Assembly (NCBI GenBank): GCA_037721555.1
Contig: JBBJOI010000046.1
Location: 1 to 19,839 of the forward strand
Length of the DNA: 19,839 nucleotides
Origin: Gaiellasilicea sp037721555
GTDB lineage: Bacteria > Actinomycetota > Thermoleophilia > Gaiellales > Gaiellaceae
Direction of reading: 5' to 3'
How positions within the stretch are numbered: position 1 is the first letter of the stretch; each line of letters opens with the position of its first letter. Positions 6,909 through 13,593 of this stretch are shown one piece after another. The notes under the pieces were generated by a model that was not told where the DNA came from, made no database searches, and worked only from the letters and a program-made list of their open reading frames with translations. A program made the position numbers and the translations under genes.

Positions 6909-8202
6909 GCGGTTTCCCCGGTACGCCCTCCTCGTGTTCGTCGTGGGGCTCCCGCTCCACAACGTGGCGATGGCCGAGCTCTGGGAGCTCGGGGTGCGCG
7001 ACGCGGCGCTCGATGTGGTCTCGGCCTGGAAAGAGTTGCTGCTTGCGCTCGCGCTCGGGTTCGTCGTCTGGCGACAGCGGGGCCTCCCGTTCAAGTCCAC
7101 CCTGACCGACTGGCTCGCGCTTGCCTTCGCGGCGGCCGTCGTTCTCTATGCCTTGATCCCACAGGACTGGCTGGGAGGAGAAGCTTCTGCGCGCGGGATC
7201 CTCTTCGGCGCTCGCCACGACCTCACCCCCGTGGCCGCCTTCTTCCTCGGCCGCAGCCTTCAGCTCGGTCGCGCGGAGCTGCGGCAACTCGCGCTCCTGC
7301 TCGTGGGAACGGCGGGCGCGGTCGCAGCGTGGGGGCTCATCGACGTCTACGCCGTACCGCTGCAGTTCTGGCGCGACTCGGGCGCCCCCGACTGGTTCGG
7401 GGAGCAGCTCGGCCTGACCTACGGCGGCCTGTCCGGGTTACCGGAGAACTTCGTCTACAACCCGGGCGACGAGCGGCCACTCCGCCGGCTCGTCTCGACG
7501 TTCCTCAGTCCGCTCGCGACCGCGTACCTGCTGCTCGTCGCGATCCTTCTCGCGACGACGCTCCAGCGAGCCCGCTGGCTCCCGGCGCTGAGCGGGCTGC
7601 TCCTCGTCGGCCTCCTCTTCACCTACTCTCGCACGTCGATCGCCGCCCTCGGCTTCGGGCTGCTCGTGCTCGCCTACGGGCTCAGGCAGTGGTGGCCCGT
7701 TGCGGCGGCCGTCGTCCTTGTTGCTGCCTCGTTCCTCTTCGTCCGCGGCTACGCCGATTTCGGCCCCGAAACCCGTTTCACACCGGGGGAGTTGGAGATC
7801 CAGCGTGCTGGGGGGCAGCGGGAAGGGACGAGCGACGATCCGTTCAGCCCCAGCGAGGCCTCCGTCGACAGCCATCTCGACAGCCTGCGCGCGGGCATCG
7901 AGACGATGCTCGACCACCCGCAGGGCTACGGCCTCGGGAACGCAGGCGTGACCGCCAAGCGCACGGGAGTCAAGATCAAGGCGGGCGAATCGACCTATAC
8001 CGAACTCGGCGTCGAGCTGGGTGTGCTCGGAATGCTGCTCTTCGTAGCGTGGAACTTGGCGCTCCTCCGCAGAGTCCTTCCGCGCGCGCCGTGGCTCGGC
8101 GCCTCGCTGGCAGCCGTCCTCGTGCTCGGGATCCAGACCGACGTGATCGGCGTGCACTGGCTCGCCTTCGTGCTTTGGACGCTCGCAGGCGAGCAGGCGT
8201 AG
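6901..8202 (+). CDS. O-antigen ligase/polymerase-like membrane protein (Wzy_C type)
   Basis: This is a 433-aa polytopic membrane protein with about ten hydrophobic segments. The hallmark region is LLFTYSRTSIAALGFGLLVL (near 238-257), matching the conserved core of the O-antigen ligase/polymerase family (PF04932). A large soluble loop (about 285-350) ends in HPQGYGLGNAG, and ESTYTELGVELGVLGMLLF follows, both typical of the family's C-terminal half. Members ligate or polymerise surface glycans at the outer face of the cytoplasmic membrane. In an actinobacterium this would be an exported cell-surface polysaccharide. The start is TTG at 6901, overlapping the methyltransferase stop. The TAG stop is the first bases of a second long palindrome. 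No glycosyltransferases are adjacent, so the pathway is incomplete here. Confidence 0.85.
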   Translation: MAERFPRYALLVFVVGLPLHNVAMAELWELGVRDAALDVVSAWKELLLALALGFVVWRQRGLPFKSTLTDWLALAFAAAVVLYALIPQDWLGGEASARGILFGARHDLTPVAAFFLGRSLQLGRAELRQLALLLVGTAGAVAAWGLIDVYAVPLQFWRDSGAPDWFGEQLGLTYGGLSGLPENFVYNPGDERPLRRLVSTFLSPLATAYLLLVAILLATTLQRARWLPALSGLLLVGLLFTYSRTSIAALGFGLLVLAYGLRQWWPVAAAVVLVAASFLFVRGYADFGPETRFTPGELEIQRAGGQREGTSDDPFSPSEASVDSHLDSLRAGIETMLDHPQGYGLGNAGVTAKRTGVKIKAGESTYTELGVELGVLGMLLFVAWNLALLRRVLPRAPWLGASLAAVLVLGIQTDVIGVHWLAFVLWTLAGEQA

Positions 8203-8366
8203 AGGCTCCATGTGAAACTCACGCACGCGCGGCTGGTGTGCCAGACACGGCGCGGTTTCGCCGGCTCGGGCTTGCCCGTAGCACCACTACGCGCCGCGCC
8301 CGACCCGGCAAAACCGCTCCGTCTGGCACATCCCCGCACGCACCCGAGTTTCACATCAAGCCTCTA
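8200..8366. repeat. 167-nt imperfect palindrome B after the polymerase gene
   Basis: The left and right halves are reverse complements in blocks: TAGAGGCT, ATGTGAAACTC, TGTGCCAGAC, CGGTTT-GCCGG, TCGGGC and the inner CGTAG/CTACG stem around a CACCA loop (8282-8286). The blocks are separated by mismatched spacers of nearly equal length. The element starts within the TAG stop of the polymerase gene and occupies almost the entire gap to the VOC gene at 8389. It may fold into one long RNA hairpin that ends transcription or protects the 3' end, or be a nonautonomous mobile element. Confidence 0.87.
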
Positions 8367-8388
8367 GCCGAGCTGTCACGATGGCGGT

Positions 8389-8871
8389 GTGAGTCCCCCG
8401 ATCGATCCTCGGGTCGACATCGGCCACGTCCACCTCAAGGTGGCGGATCTTCAGCGCGCGCTCGACTTCTACGTCGGCGTGCTCGGATTCGAGCTTCAGC
8501 AGCGCATGGGGGATCAGGCCGCGTTCGTCTCGGCGGGTGGCTACCACCACCACATCGGCCTGAATACGTGGGAAAGCCGCGGCGGCTCGCCCCCGCCGCC
8601 CGGCCACACCGGGCTCTTCCATGTGGCGATCCGCTATCCCGACCGGCGCACCCTCGCCGACGCGCTTCGGCGCCTCGTGGAGGCGAAGGTGCCGGTCGCC
8701 GGCGCTTCGGATCACGGCGCCAGCGAGGCGATCTACTTCGCCGACCCGGACGGCAACGGGATCGAGCTCTACCGCGACCGCCCCGCCGAGGAGTGGCCGC
8801 GCTCAGCCGACGGCGGGGTTCAGTTGACGACGCAGCGGCTCGACCTGCAGGCACTCCTGGCGGAGGCGTGA
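8389..8871 (+). CDS. VOC family (glyoxalase/extradiol dioxygenase fold) protein
   Basis: The 160-aa protein is a two-module vicinal-oxygen-chelate fold of the catechol-2,3-dioxygenase/CatE-like group. It has GHVHLKVADLQRALDFY (12-28), GGYHHHIGLNTW (50-61), GLFHVAI (75-81) and the terminal FADPDGNGIELYRD (117-130). Likely metal ligands are a His at 13 or 15, His78 and Glu126, the usual His/His/Glu triad. Such proteins open aromatic rings, rearrange or hydrolyse glyoxals, or bind antibiotics. The substrate cannot be set from sequence. The GTG start at 8389 directly precedes SPPIDPRVDIGHVHL, where homology starts. The next gene follows after 55 nt. Confidence 0.88.
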   Translation: MSPPIDPRVDIGHVHLKVADLQRALDFYVGVLGFELQQRMGDQAAFVSAGGYHHHIGLNTWESRGGSPPPPGHTGLFHVAIRYPDRRTLADALRRLVEAKVPVAGASDHGASEAIYFADPDGNGIELYRDRPAEEWPRSADGGVQLTTQRLDLQALLAEA

Positions 8872-8893
8872 CCGTGTCGGGCGGCCGGGGCAC

Positions 8894-8923
8894 TTCAGGT
8901 TCGGCGAGTTCAGGTTCGGTGAA
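8894..8923 (+). repeat. tandem duplication of a 15-mer
   Basis: TTCAGGTTCGGCGAG (8894-8908) is followed directly by TTCAGGTTCGGTGAA (8909-8923), two changes apart. It sits in the short gap between the VOC gene and the next small gene, and lies inside a loose GGCAC/GTGCC inverted repeat. Confidence 0.8.
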
Positions 8924-8926
8924 GTA

Positions 8927-9160
8927 GTGCCGCGTGGCTACATGGAGGGCCCTGCCGCAGAGGAGGCCGAGCGGCGGCTCGACGAGCTCGAGCGGGGTGT
9001 CGCCGCCGCGGCGCCCGCGGAGCGGCTCGCGGTGATGGGGGCCACCGCAGACGATCCCGAGTCGCATTTTCTCGGCTGGCGCGACGAGGTCGACCCCGAT
9101 GCGCTCTTCGAGTCCGGAGAGGCGTGGGGGATCACGCTCGTCCGGGCTCGCGCCCAGTGA
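8927..9160 (+). CDS. small hypothetical protein, 77 aa
   Basis: The frame encodes an acidic, soluble protein, helical in its first half (AAEEAERRLDELERGVAAAA), ending in GWRDEVDPDALFESGEAWGITLVRARA. Third-position GC and codon choice match its neighbours. It starts with GTG at 8927. An ATG at 8942 (sixth codon, before EGPAAEEAE) is an alternative, and neither has a clear ribosome-binding site. It sits between the VOC protein and an O-methyltransferase on the same strand with short gaps, so co-expression is likely. No family is recognised and no function is proposed. Confidence 0.6.
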   Translation: MPRGYMEGPAAEEAERRLDELERGVAAAAPAERLAVMGATADDPESHFLGWRDEVDPDALFESGEAWGITLVRARAQ

Positions 9161-9193
9161 ACTCTGCCCGGTGAGCTCCGCCCGTTGAACGAC
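9152..9193 (+). repeat. three imperfect 14-bp tandem units across a gene junction
   Basis: Units at 9152-9165, 9166-9179 and 9180-9193 share the pattern GCCC-x-GTGA-x-CTC with small changes. The array spans the stop of the 77-aa gene and the TTG start of the O-methyltransferase, so each unit offers a TGA and a GTG or TTG. It looks like a local slippage product. Confidence 0.6.
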
Positions 9194-9817
9194 GAGCGCT
9201 GGACGGAGGTCGACAGCTACCTCGTCGACCGGCTCGTCGCGTCAGACGGCGCCCTCGACGCGGCCTCCGGCGGTGCCGCCGTATCGGCGAACCAGGGGAA
9301 GCTGCTGCAGCTCCTGGCGCAGGCAATCGGTGCCCGCTGCGTGCTCGAGATCGGGACGCTCGCCGGCTACAGCACGATCTGGCTCGCGCGGGCGCTGCCG
9401 CCGGGCGGCAGGCTTGTGACGCTCGAGGCCGACCCGGGCTCTGCAGAGGTTGCTCGCTCGAACATCGCCGAGGCCGGACTGAGCGACATCGTCGAGCTGC
9501 GCGTCGGTGCTGCGCTCGAGTCTCTACCGCGACTGAGAGGCCCTTTCGACCTGATCTTTCTGGACGCCGACAAGGCGGAGAACCTCGAGTACCTCGTGCA
9601 CGCGCTCGAGCTCTCCCGACCTGGAACGCTCATCGTCGCCGACAACGTGGTGCGGGGCGGGGCCGTCATCGACGTCGACAGCGACGATGGCCGCGTCCAG
9701 GGCGTTCGCCGCTTCTTCGACCTGCTGAATGAGGAACCTCGCCTCACCGCGACAGCGATCCAGACCGTGGGCAGCAAGGGCTGGGACGGCTTCGCGCTCG
9801 CGCTCGTCGGTGAGTAG
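9185..9817 (+). CDS. O-methyltransferase (Methyltransf_3/CCoAOMT-like)
   Basis: This 210-aa SAM-dependent, probably metal-dependent O-methyltransferase has the family pattern: VLEIGTLAGYSTIWLARALP (motif I, about 53-72), LVTLEADP, then DLIFLDADKAENLEYL, whose Asp would bind metal, and IVADNVVRGG with the Asp-Asn pair. The length matches bacterial catechol/caffeoyl-CoA-type enzymes, which methylate a hydroxyl on small aromatic or antibiotic substrates. The actual acceptor is unknown. The start is TTG at 9185, within a 14-bp tandem repeat. It lies 24 nt after the 77-aa gene and 19 nt before korA, but a promoter-like TATACC in the second gap suggests korA is transcribed separately. Confidence 0.92.
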   Translation: MNDERWTEVDSYLVDRLVASDGALDAASGGAAVSANQGKLLQLLAQAIGARCVLEIGTLAGYSTIWLARALPPGGRLVTLEADPGSAEVARSNIAEAGLSDIVELRVGAALESLPRLRGPFDLIFLDADKAENLEYLVHALELSRPGTLIVADNVVRGGAVIDVDSDDGRVQGVRRFFDLLNEEPRLTATAIQTVGSKGWDGFALALVGE

Positions 9818-9824
9818 GACGCGC

Positions 9825-9830
9825 TATACC
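9825..9830 (+). promoter_or_regulatory. possible -10 element for a leaderless korA transcript
   Basis: TATACC ends 6 nt before the korA GTG (9837), so transcription would start at or next to the start codon. The nearby AGGGA touches the GTG and is too close to serve as a Shine-Dalgarno. Leaderless mRNAs are common in actinobacteria. No good -35 was seen. Confidence 0.35.
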
Positions 9831-9836
9831 TAGGGA

Positions 9837-11675
9837 GTGGCGAAAGCCGTCGAGCAGCTCGATCGGGTGATCATCCGCTTCGCGGGCGACTCGGGGGACG
9901 GGATGCAGCTCACGGGCGACCGCTTCACGAGCGAGACGGCCGTGATGGGGAACGACCTCTCGACACTCCCGGACTTCCCGGCCGAGATCCGCGCTCCGGC
10001 AGGTTCCCTGCCGGGCGTCTCCGGTTTTCAGCTCCACTTCGCCGACCACGACATCCTGACGCCGGGCGACGCGCCGAGCGTCCTCGTCGCGATGAATCCC
10101 GCGGCGCTGAAGACGAACCTGCGCGACTTGCCCAAGGGTGGGACGCTGATCGTCGACACCGACCAGTTCAAGGAGCGCAATCTCGCCAAGGCGGGCTACG
10201 AGACCAACCCGCTCGAGGATGGCTCGCTCGAGGACTTCCACCTCCACCCGGTGGCGCTGACCTCCATGACCGTGGAGGGGCTGAAGGGCATCGAGGGCGT
10301 CACTCCCCGAGAGGCCGAGCGCTCGAAGAACTTCTTCGCGCTTGGGCTGATGTCGTGGCTCTACAACCGGCCAACCGACGGGACGCTCGACTTCATCCAG
10401 AAGAAGTTCGGCAAACGGCCCGAGATCGCCCAGGCCAATGCGACCGCGCTCCGAGCTGGCTACGCCTACGGGGAGACCTCCGAGGACTTCGCCGTCTCCT
10501 ACCAGATCGCGCCGGCGAAGCTGGCGCCGGGAACCTACCGGCAGATCACGGGCAACACGGCGCTCGCCTACGGTCTGATCGCGGCCGCGAAGCTGTCCGG
10601 GCTCGAACTCTTCCTCGGTGCCTACCCGATCACACCAGCATCCTCGATCCTCGAGGAGCTCGCCCGCCACAAGTCCTTCGGTGTGCGGACGTTCCAGGCC
10701 GAGGACGAGATCGCGGCCGTCGGGGCGGCGCTGGGAGCGGCGTTCGGCGGCTCGCTGAGCGTCACCACCTCGGCCGGGCCCGGCGTGGTGCTGAAAGCGG
10801 AGACGATCGGGCTCGGGGTCACGCTCGAGCTGCCGCTCGTGATCCTCGACATCCAGCGCGCGGGGCCCTCGACCGGGATGCCGACAAAGCCCGAGCAGGC
10901 CGACCTGCTGATGGTGATGTTCGGGCGGAACGGCGAGAGTCCCGTACCAGTGATCGCGGCCTCGACGCCGTCACAATGCTTCCACGCCGCGATCGAGGCG
11001 GCACGGATCGCGCTCAAATATCGAACGCCCGTGTACCTGCTGAGCGACGCCTACCTGGCGAACGGCTCGGAGCCGTGGTTGATCCCGGACGTCGCGTCCT
11101 TGCCCGACATCCGAACGACCTTCGCGACCGAGGCGGACGGGGACTTCATGCCGTACGCCCGAGACCCCGAGACGCTGGCGCGACCGTGGGCGCTGCCGGG
11201 GACGCCGGGGCTCGAGCACCGGATCGGCGGGCTCGAGAAGGCTGACGTCACCGGCTCGATCTCGTACGACCCGGACAACCACGATCTGATGACCCGGCTG
11301 CGCGCTGCCAAGGTCGCGGGGATCGCCAGGGACATCCCCCTGCTCGAGGTGGACGATCCCGACGGCGCACGGACGCTCGTGCTCGGGTGGGGGTCGACCT
11401 ACGGCCCGATCGGCGCGGCCGTCAAGCGCGTGCGTCGCGACGGCCACCGGATCGCCCAGGCGCACCTCCACTACCTGAACCCGTTCCCGAGCAACACGGG
11501 CGAGATCCTGCGCCGATACGAGAAAGTGCTCGTGCCGGAGATGAACCTCGGCCAGCTGCTGAAGCTCGTGCGCGCCGAGTTCCTGGTCGACGCCGTCGGC
11601 TTCAACCGCGTCCGGGGGCTGCCGTTCAAGGCGTCGGAGCTGGCGGAAGCGATCGTTACGATGGTCGAGGCGTGA
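9837..11675 (+). CDS. korA: 2-oxoacid:ferredoxin oxidoreductase subunit alpha (gamma-alpha fusion)
   Basis: This is the large subunit of a two-subunit 2-oxoglutarate (or related 2-oxoacid):ferredoxin oxidoreductase, which oxidatively decarboxylates the acid to its CoA ester and reduces ferredoxin. The 612-aa protein has the gamma domain first (IRFAGDSGDGMQLTGDRF, 13-30). The alpha/pyrimidine-binding domain follows with GAYPITPASS (261-270), FQAEDEIAAVGAALGAAFGG, TTSAGPG and QRAGPSTGMPTKPEQADLLM. The YPITP motif and domain order match actinobacterial and haloarchaeal KorA. The GTG start at 9837 fits a leaderless transcript. The last codons overlap the next small gene as GTGA. Substrate preference for 2-oxoglutarate over pyruvate is inferred from resemblance to KorAB, not proved. 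Confidence 0.94.
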   Translation: MAKAVEQLDRVIIRFAGDSGDGMQLTGDRFTSETAVMGNDLSTLPDFPAEIRAPAGSLPGVSGFQLHFADHDILTPGDAPSVLVAMNPAALKTNLRDLPKGGTLIVDTDQFKERNLAKAGYETNPLEDGSLEDFHLHPVALTSMTVEGLKGIEGVTPREAERSKNFFALGLMSWLYNRPTDGTLDFIQKKFGKRPEIAQANATALRAGYAYGETSEDFAVSYQIAPAKLAPGTYRQITGNTALAYGLIAAAKLSGLELFLGAYPITPASSILEELARHKSFGVRTFQAEDEIAAVGAALGAAFGGSLSVTTSAGPGVVLKAETIGLGVTLELPLVILDIQRAGPSTGMPTKPEQADLLMVMFGRNGESPVPVIAASTPSQCFHAAIEAARIALKYRTPVYLLSDAYLANGSEPWLIPDVASLPDIRTTFATEADGDFMPYARDPETLARPWALPGTPGLEHRIGGLEKADVTGSISYDPDNHDLMTRLRAAKVAGIARDIPLLEVDDPDGARTLVLGWGSTYGPIGAAVKRVRRDGHRIAQAHLHYLNPFPSNTGEILRRYEKVLVPEMNLGQLLKLVRAEFLVDAVGFNRVRGLPFKASELAEAIVTMVEA

Positions 11676-11887
11676 GCAGGCTTGCCGAGAAGCGGCCGTT
11701 CTCGTACCGATCGAGGCATGACGGCACCGTGGCGATCTTCTGGAACAACCGGCCGGCGACGGTGCTCACGGGCAAGCTCGCCGATCGCTTCGTGGCTGCC
11801 GCCCCCGCCGCGGACGAGGCGGAGCTGCAACTTCTGATGGCCAAGGCGACGGGGAACTTCAAGCGAGGGAACGAGAGGCGGGGATGA
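11672..11887 (+). CDS. small conserved-looking protein between korA and korB (71 aa)
   Basis: A GTG at 11672 overlaps the korA stop (GTGA), and the frame ends with TGA overlapping the next ATG. The 71-aa product reads SRLAEKRPFSYRSRHDGTV, then AIFWNNRPATVLTGKLADRF and LLMAKATGNFKRGNERRG. The middle looks like a short beta-hairpin domain (DGTVAIFWNNRPATVLTG) with a basic C-terminal tail ending in FKRGNERR. It has no Cys and no membrane segment. I recall similar short uncharacterised actinobacterial proteins with a TGNFKRGNE tail but cannot name a family. Tight coupling to korA and korB suggests shared expression and perhaps a role in assembling or modulating the complex. That role is inference only. 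Confidence 0.78.
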   Translation: MSRLAEKRPFSYRSRHDGTVAIFWNNRPATVLTGKLADRFVAAAPAADEAELQLLMAKATGNFKRGNERRG

Positions 11888-12201
11888 CGAACCTGCACTC
11901 CATCGTGCCGGACGGCTGCACGCTCTCGTCGGGCGGGCTCGCCGATCAGGCCGGACGTGCGGTGCGCCTCCTGCCCTCGGTCGTAACCGTCCAGCGATCG
12001 GAGGACGAGCTGCTCATCTCGTTCAGAGACGGTGTCGACCGCTCGCTCGTGCAGGAAGTTGTTGCGACCGAGCAGCAGTGCTGCTCGGTCCTCAAGATCG
12101 AGTACGACGGCGCCGCTGGGACGCTCCGGGTCGCGGCTCATGACAGGCAGGGACGGGAAATGGTCAGCCAGATGGCGGAGTTCTTCGGGGCAGCTCGATG
12201 A
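11884..12201 (+). CDS. small protein with a Cys-Cys motif between korA and korB (105 aa)
   Basis: The ATG at 11884 overlaps the previous TGA (ATGA), with a purine-rich GAGAGG upstream. Its own TGA overlaps the korB ATG (12198). The 105-aa protein has an N-terminal SIVPDGCTLSSGGLADQAGR and a conserved-looking core, VVATEQQCCSVLKIEYDG (about 59-76). Paired cysteines after an acidic/Gln helix, then a beta strand, resemble the ECCPFL-type motif in small actinobacterial proteins and could bind a metal or undergo thiol chemistry. There is no CxxCxxC ferredoxin pattern, so it is not the missing delta subunit. The function is unknown, and a part in the KorAB redox system is a guess from context. Confidence 0.8.
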   Translation: MTNLHSIVPDGCTLSSGGLADQAGRAVRLLPSVVTVQRSEDELLISFRDGVDRSLVQEVVATEQQCCSVLKIEYDGAAGTLRVAAHDRQGREMVSQMAEFFGAAR

Positions 12202-13208
12202 GCGAGGGCAACGGCGACCTGATCCAGCTCAAGGCGAAAGACTTCAAGTCCGACCAGGAGGTGCGCTGGTGCCCGGGCTGCGGCGACTACGCGATCCTGA
12301 ACGCGGTTCAGTCCTTCATGCCGGAGCTGGGCCTCGCGCGCGAGCGGATCGTCTTCGTGTCCGGGATCGGCTGTGCCGCGCGCTTCCCGTACTACATGCA
12401 GACATACGGCATGCATTCGATCCACGGCCGTGCGCCAGCGATCGCGACCGGGCTCTCGGTGTCGCGCCCGGATCTGTCCGTGTGGGTGGTGACGGGCGAC
12501 GGCGACGCGCTCTCGATCGGCGGCAACCACCTCATCCACGCGCTTCGCCGCAACGTCAACCTGAAGATCCTGCTCTTCAACAACCAGATCTACGGGCTGA
12601 CGAAGGGCCAGTACTCGCCGACATCCGAGCTCGGGAAGGTGACGAAGTCGACGCCGATGGGATCGCTCGACCAGCCGTTCAACCCGCTGAGCGTGGCGAT
12701 CGGCGCCGAGGCGACGTTTGTCGCGCGCGCGATCGACACCGACAAGAAGGAGCTGACAGAGGTGCTTCGCGCGGCCGCGCTGCACAGGGGGAGCGCCTTC
12801 GTCGAGATCTACCAGAACTGCAACATCTACAACGACGGCGCGTTCGACTTCGTGCGCGAGCAGAAGGAGAACCGGCTGTATCTCCGGCACGGAGAGCCGA
12901 TCGTCTGGGGCGATCCCGCCTCGGGACTGAAAGCCGTCCGCCTGCTGCCGGACGGCTCGCCGGAGGTGGTGGCGGCGACGGACGAGGGCCTGTTGATCCA
13001 CGACGCCCACGCGCATGAGCCTGCCCACGCGTTCGCGCTTTCCAGGATGACGCAAACCGCGATCGGAGCGACCCCCATGGGCGTCTTCCGAGCCGTCGAG
13101 CGCCCGGTCTACGATGAGCTGATGGCGGAGCAGATCAACGTCGCGAGGGCGAAAGGCGAGGGGAAACTGGTGCAGCTGCTGCACGGCGCTGACACGTGGG
13201 CGATCTGA
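12198..13208 (+). CDS. korB: 2-oxoacid:ferredoxin oxidoreductase subunit beta
   Basis: This is the thiamine-diphosphate- and Fe-S-carrying subunit, partner of KorA. The 336-aa protein begins with WCPGCGDY, giving Cys25 and Cys28. Cys59 (SGIGCAARFPYY) and Cys208 (IYQNCNIYN) complete the four ligands expected for a single [4Fe-4S] cluster in two-subunit enzymes. The TPP-binding motif runs from GDGDALSIGGNH (100-111) to LLFNNQIYGLT (125-135). The length fits KorB. There is no separate ferredoxin-like delta gene, consistent with the two-subunit class. The ATG at 12198 overlaps the upstream stop, making a four-gene coupled unit korA-small-small-korB. In actinobacteria this enzyme can supply reduced ferredoxin and replace 2-oxoglutarate dehydrogenase in the TCA cycle. 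Confidence 0.95.
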   Translation: MSEGNGDLIQLKAKDFKSDQEVRWCPGCGDYAILNAVQSFMPELGLARERIVFVSGIGCAARFPYYMQTYGMHSIHGRAPAIATGLSVSRPDLSVWVVTGDGDALSIGGNHLIHALRRNVNLKILLFNNQIYGLTKGQYSPTSELGKVTKSTPMGSLDQPFNPLSVAIGAEATFVARAIDTDKKELTEVLRAAALHRGSAFVEIYQNCNIYNDGAFDFVREQKENRLYLRHGEPIVWGDPASGLKAVRLLPDGSPEVVAATDEGLLIHDAHAHEPAHAFALSRMTQTAIGATPMGVFRAVERPVYDELMAEQINVARAKGEGKLVQLLHGADTWAI

Positions 13209-13235
13209 ACGGGCACAATGCTTGCACGCCGGCAC

Positions 13236-13277
13236 GCGGCAGGAGCTGTGCGGCAGGGGTTGAGCGGCAGGGCGTAC
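13236..13277 (+). repeat. three 14-bp tandem units starting GCGGCAGG
   Basis: GCGGCAGG recurs at 13236, 13250 and 13264, each followed by six variable bases. The array lies in the 125-nt gap between korB and the next small gene. A small CACCCG/CGGGTG hairpin (13296-13312) follows. The role is unknown. Confidence 0.6.
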
Positions 13278-13333
13278 GTGTGGGAGGACGATCGTCACCC
13301 GACGACCGGGTGTCAACGACAACGAGGAGCTGG

Positions 13334-13519
13334 ATGGCTGCGAGCAAGAGACAGACGACCTTCGCCAAGCTTGCGCGGGAGCAGGCGATGAGAGAGCGCC
13401 GCGTGCGAAAGCAGGAGAAGAAGGACGATAAGAAGCAGGCGGCTGCCGCACTCGCCGCCGGGGGGCCTACCGGCGAGGCAGCGGCCACCGCCGAGCCCGC
13501 CGTTATCGACGACAACTAG
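13334..13519 (+). CDS. small basic/charged protein, 61 aa
   Basis: The ATG at 13334 has a GAGGAG ribosome-binding site 4 nt upstream and gives 61 aa. The first half is very basic and helical (KRQTTFAKLAREQAMRERRV, then RKQEKKDDKKQ). The tail is Ala/Gly-rich and acidic, ending in VIDDN. Small proteins with a similar TTF-K--RE---ER--RK pattern occur in actinobacteria and are uncharacterised. The charge suggests nucleic-acid or ribosome contact, which is inference. A frame extending upstream to 13196 is not preferred because it lacks a ribosome-binding site and overlaps korB. A strong hairpin follows 16 nt after the stop. Confidence 0.75.
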   Translation: MAASKRQTTFAKLAREQAMRERRVRKQEKKDDKKQAAAALAAGGPTGEAAATAEPAVIDDN

Positions 13520-13535
13520 CGCGCGGGCCGCGGTA

Positions 13536-13567
13536 GCTCGCCGGCAGGTCCTTGCCCGCCGGCGAGC
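13536..13567. terminator. terminator-like hairpin between convergent genes
   Basis: GCTCGCCGGC (13536-13545) pairs perfectly with GCCGGCGAGC (13558-13567) around a 12-nt loop. It lies between the ends of the 61-aa gene and the convergent ferritin-like gene. No T-tract follows on either side, so it may be a weak or bidirectional terminator. Confidence 0.55.
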
Positions 13568-13593
13568 CCCGTTCGATCGCGTGCCGCGAGTGG

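Noticed and set aside
9744..10670. 308-codon minus-strand frame
   Set aside because: It is antisense to korA, whose family motifs are unambiguous on the plus strand.
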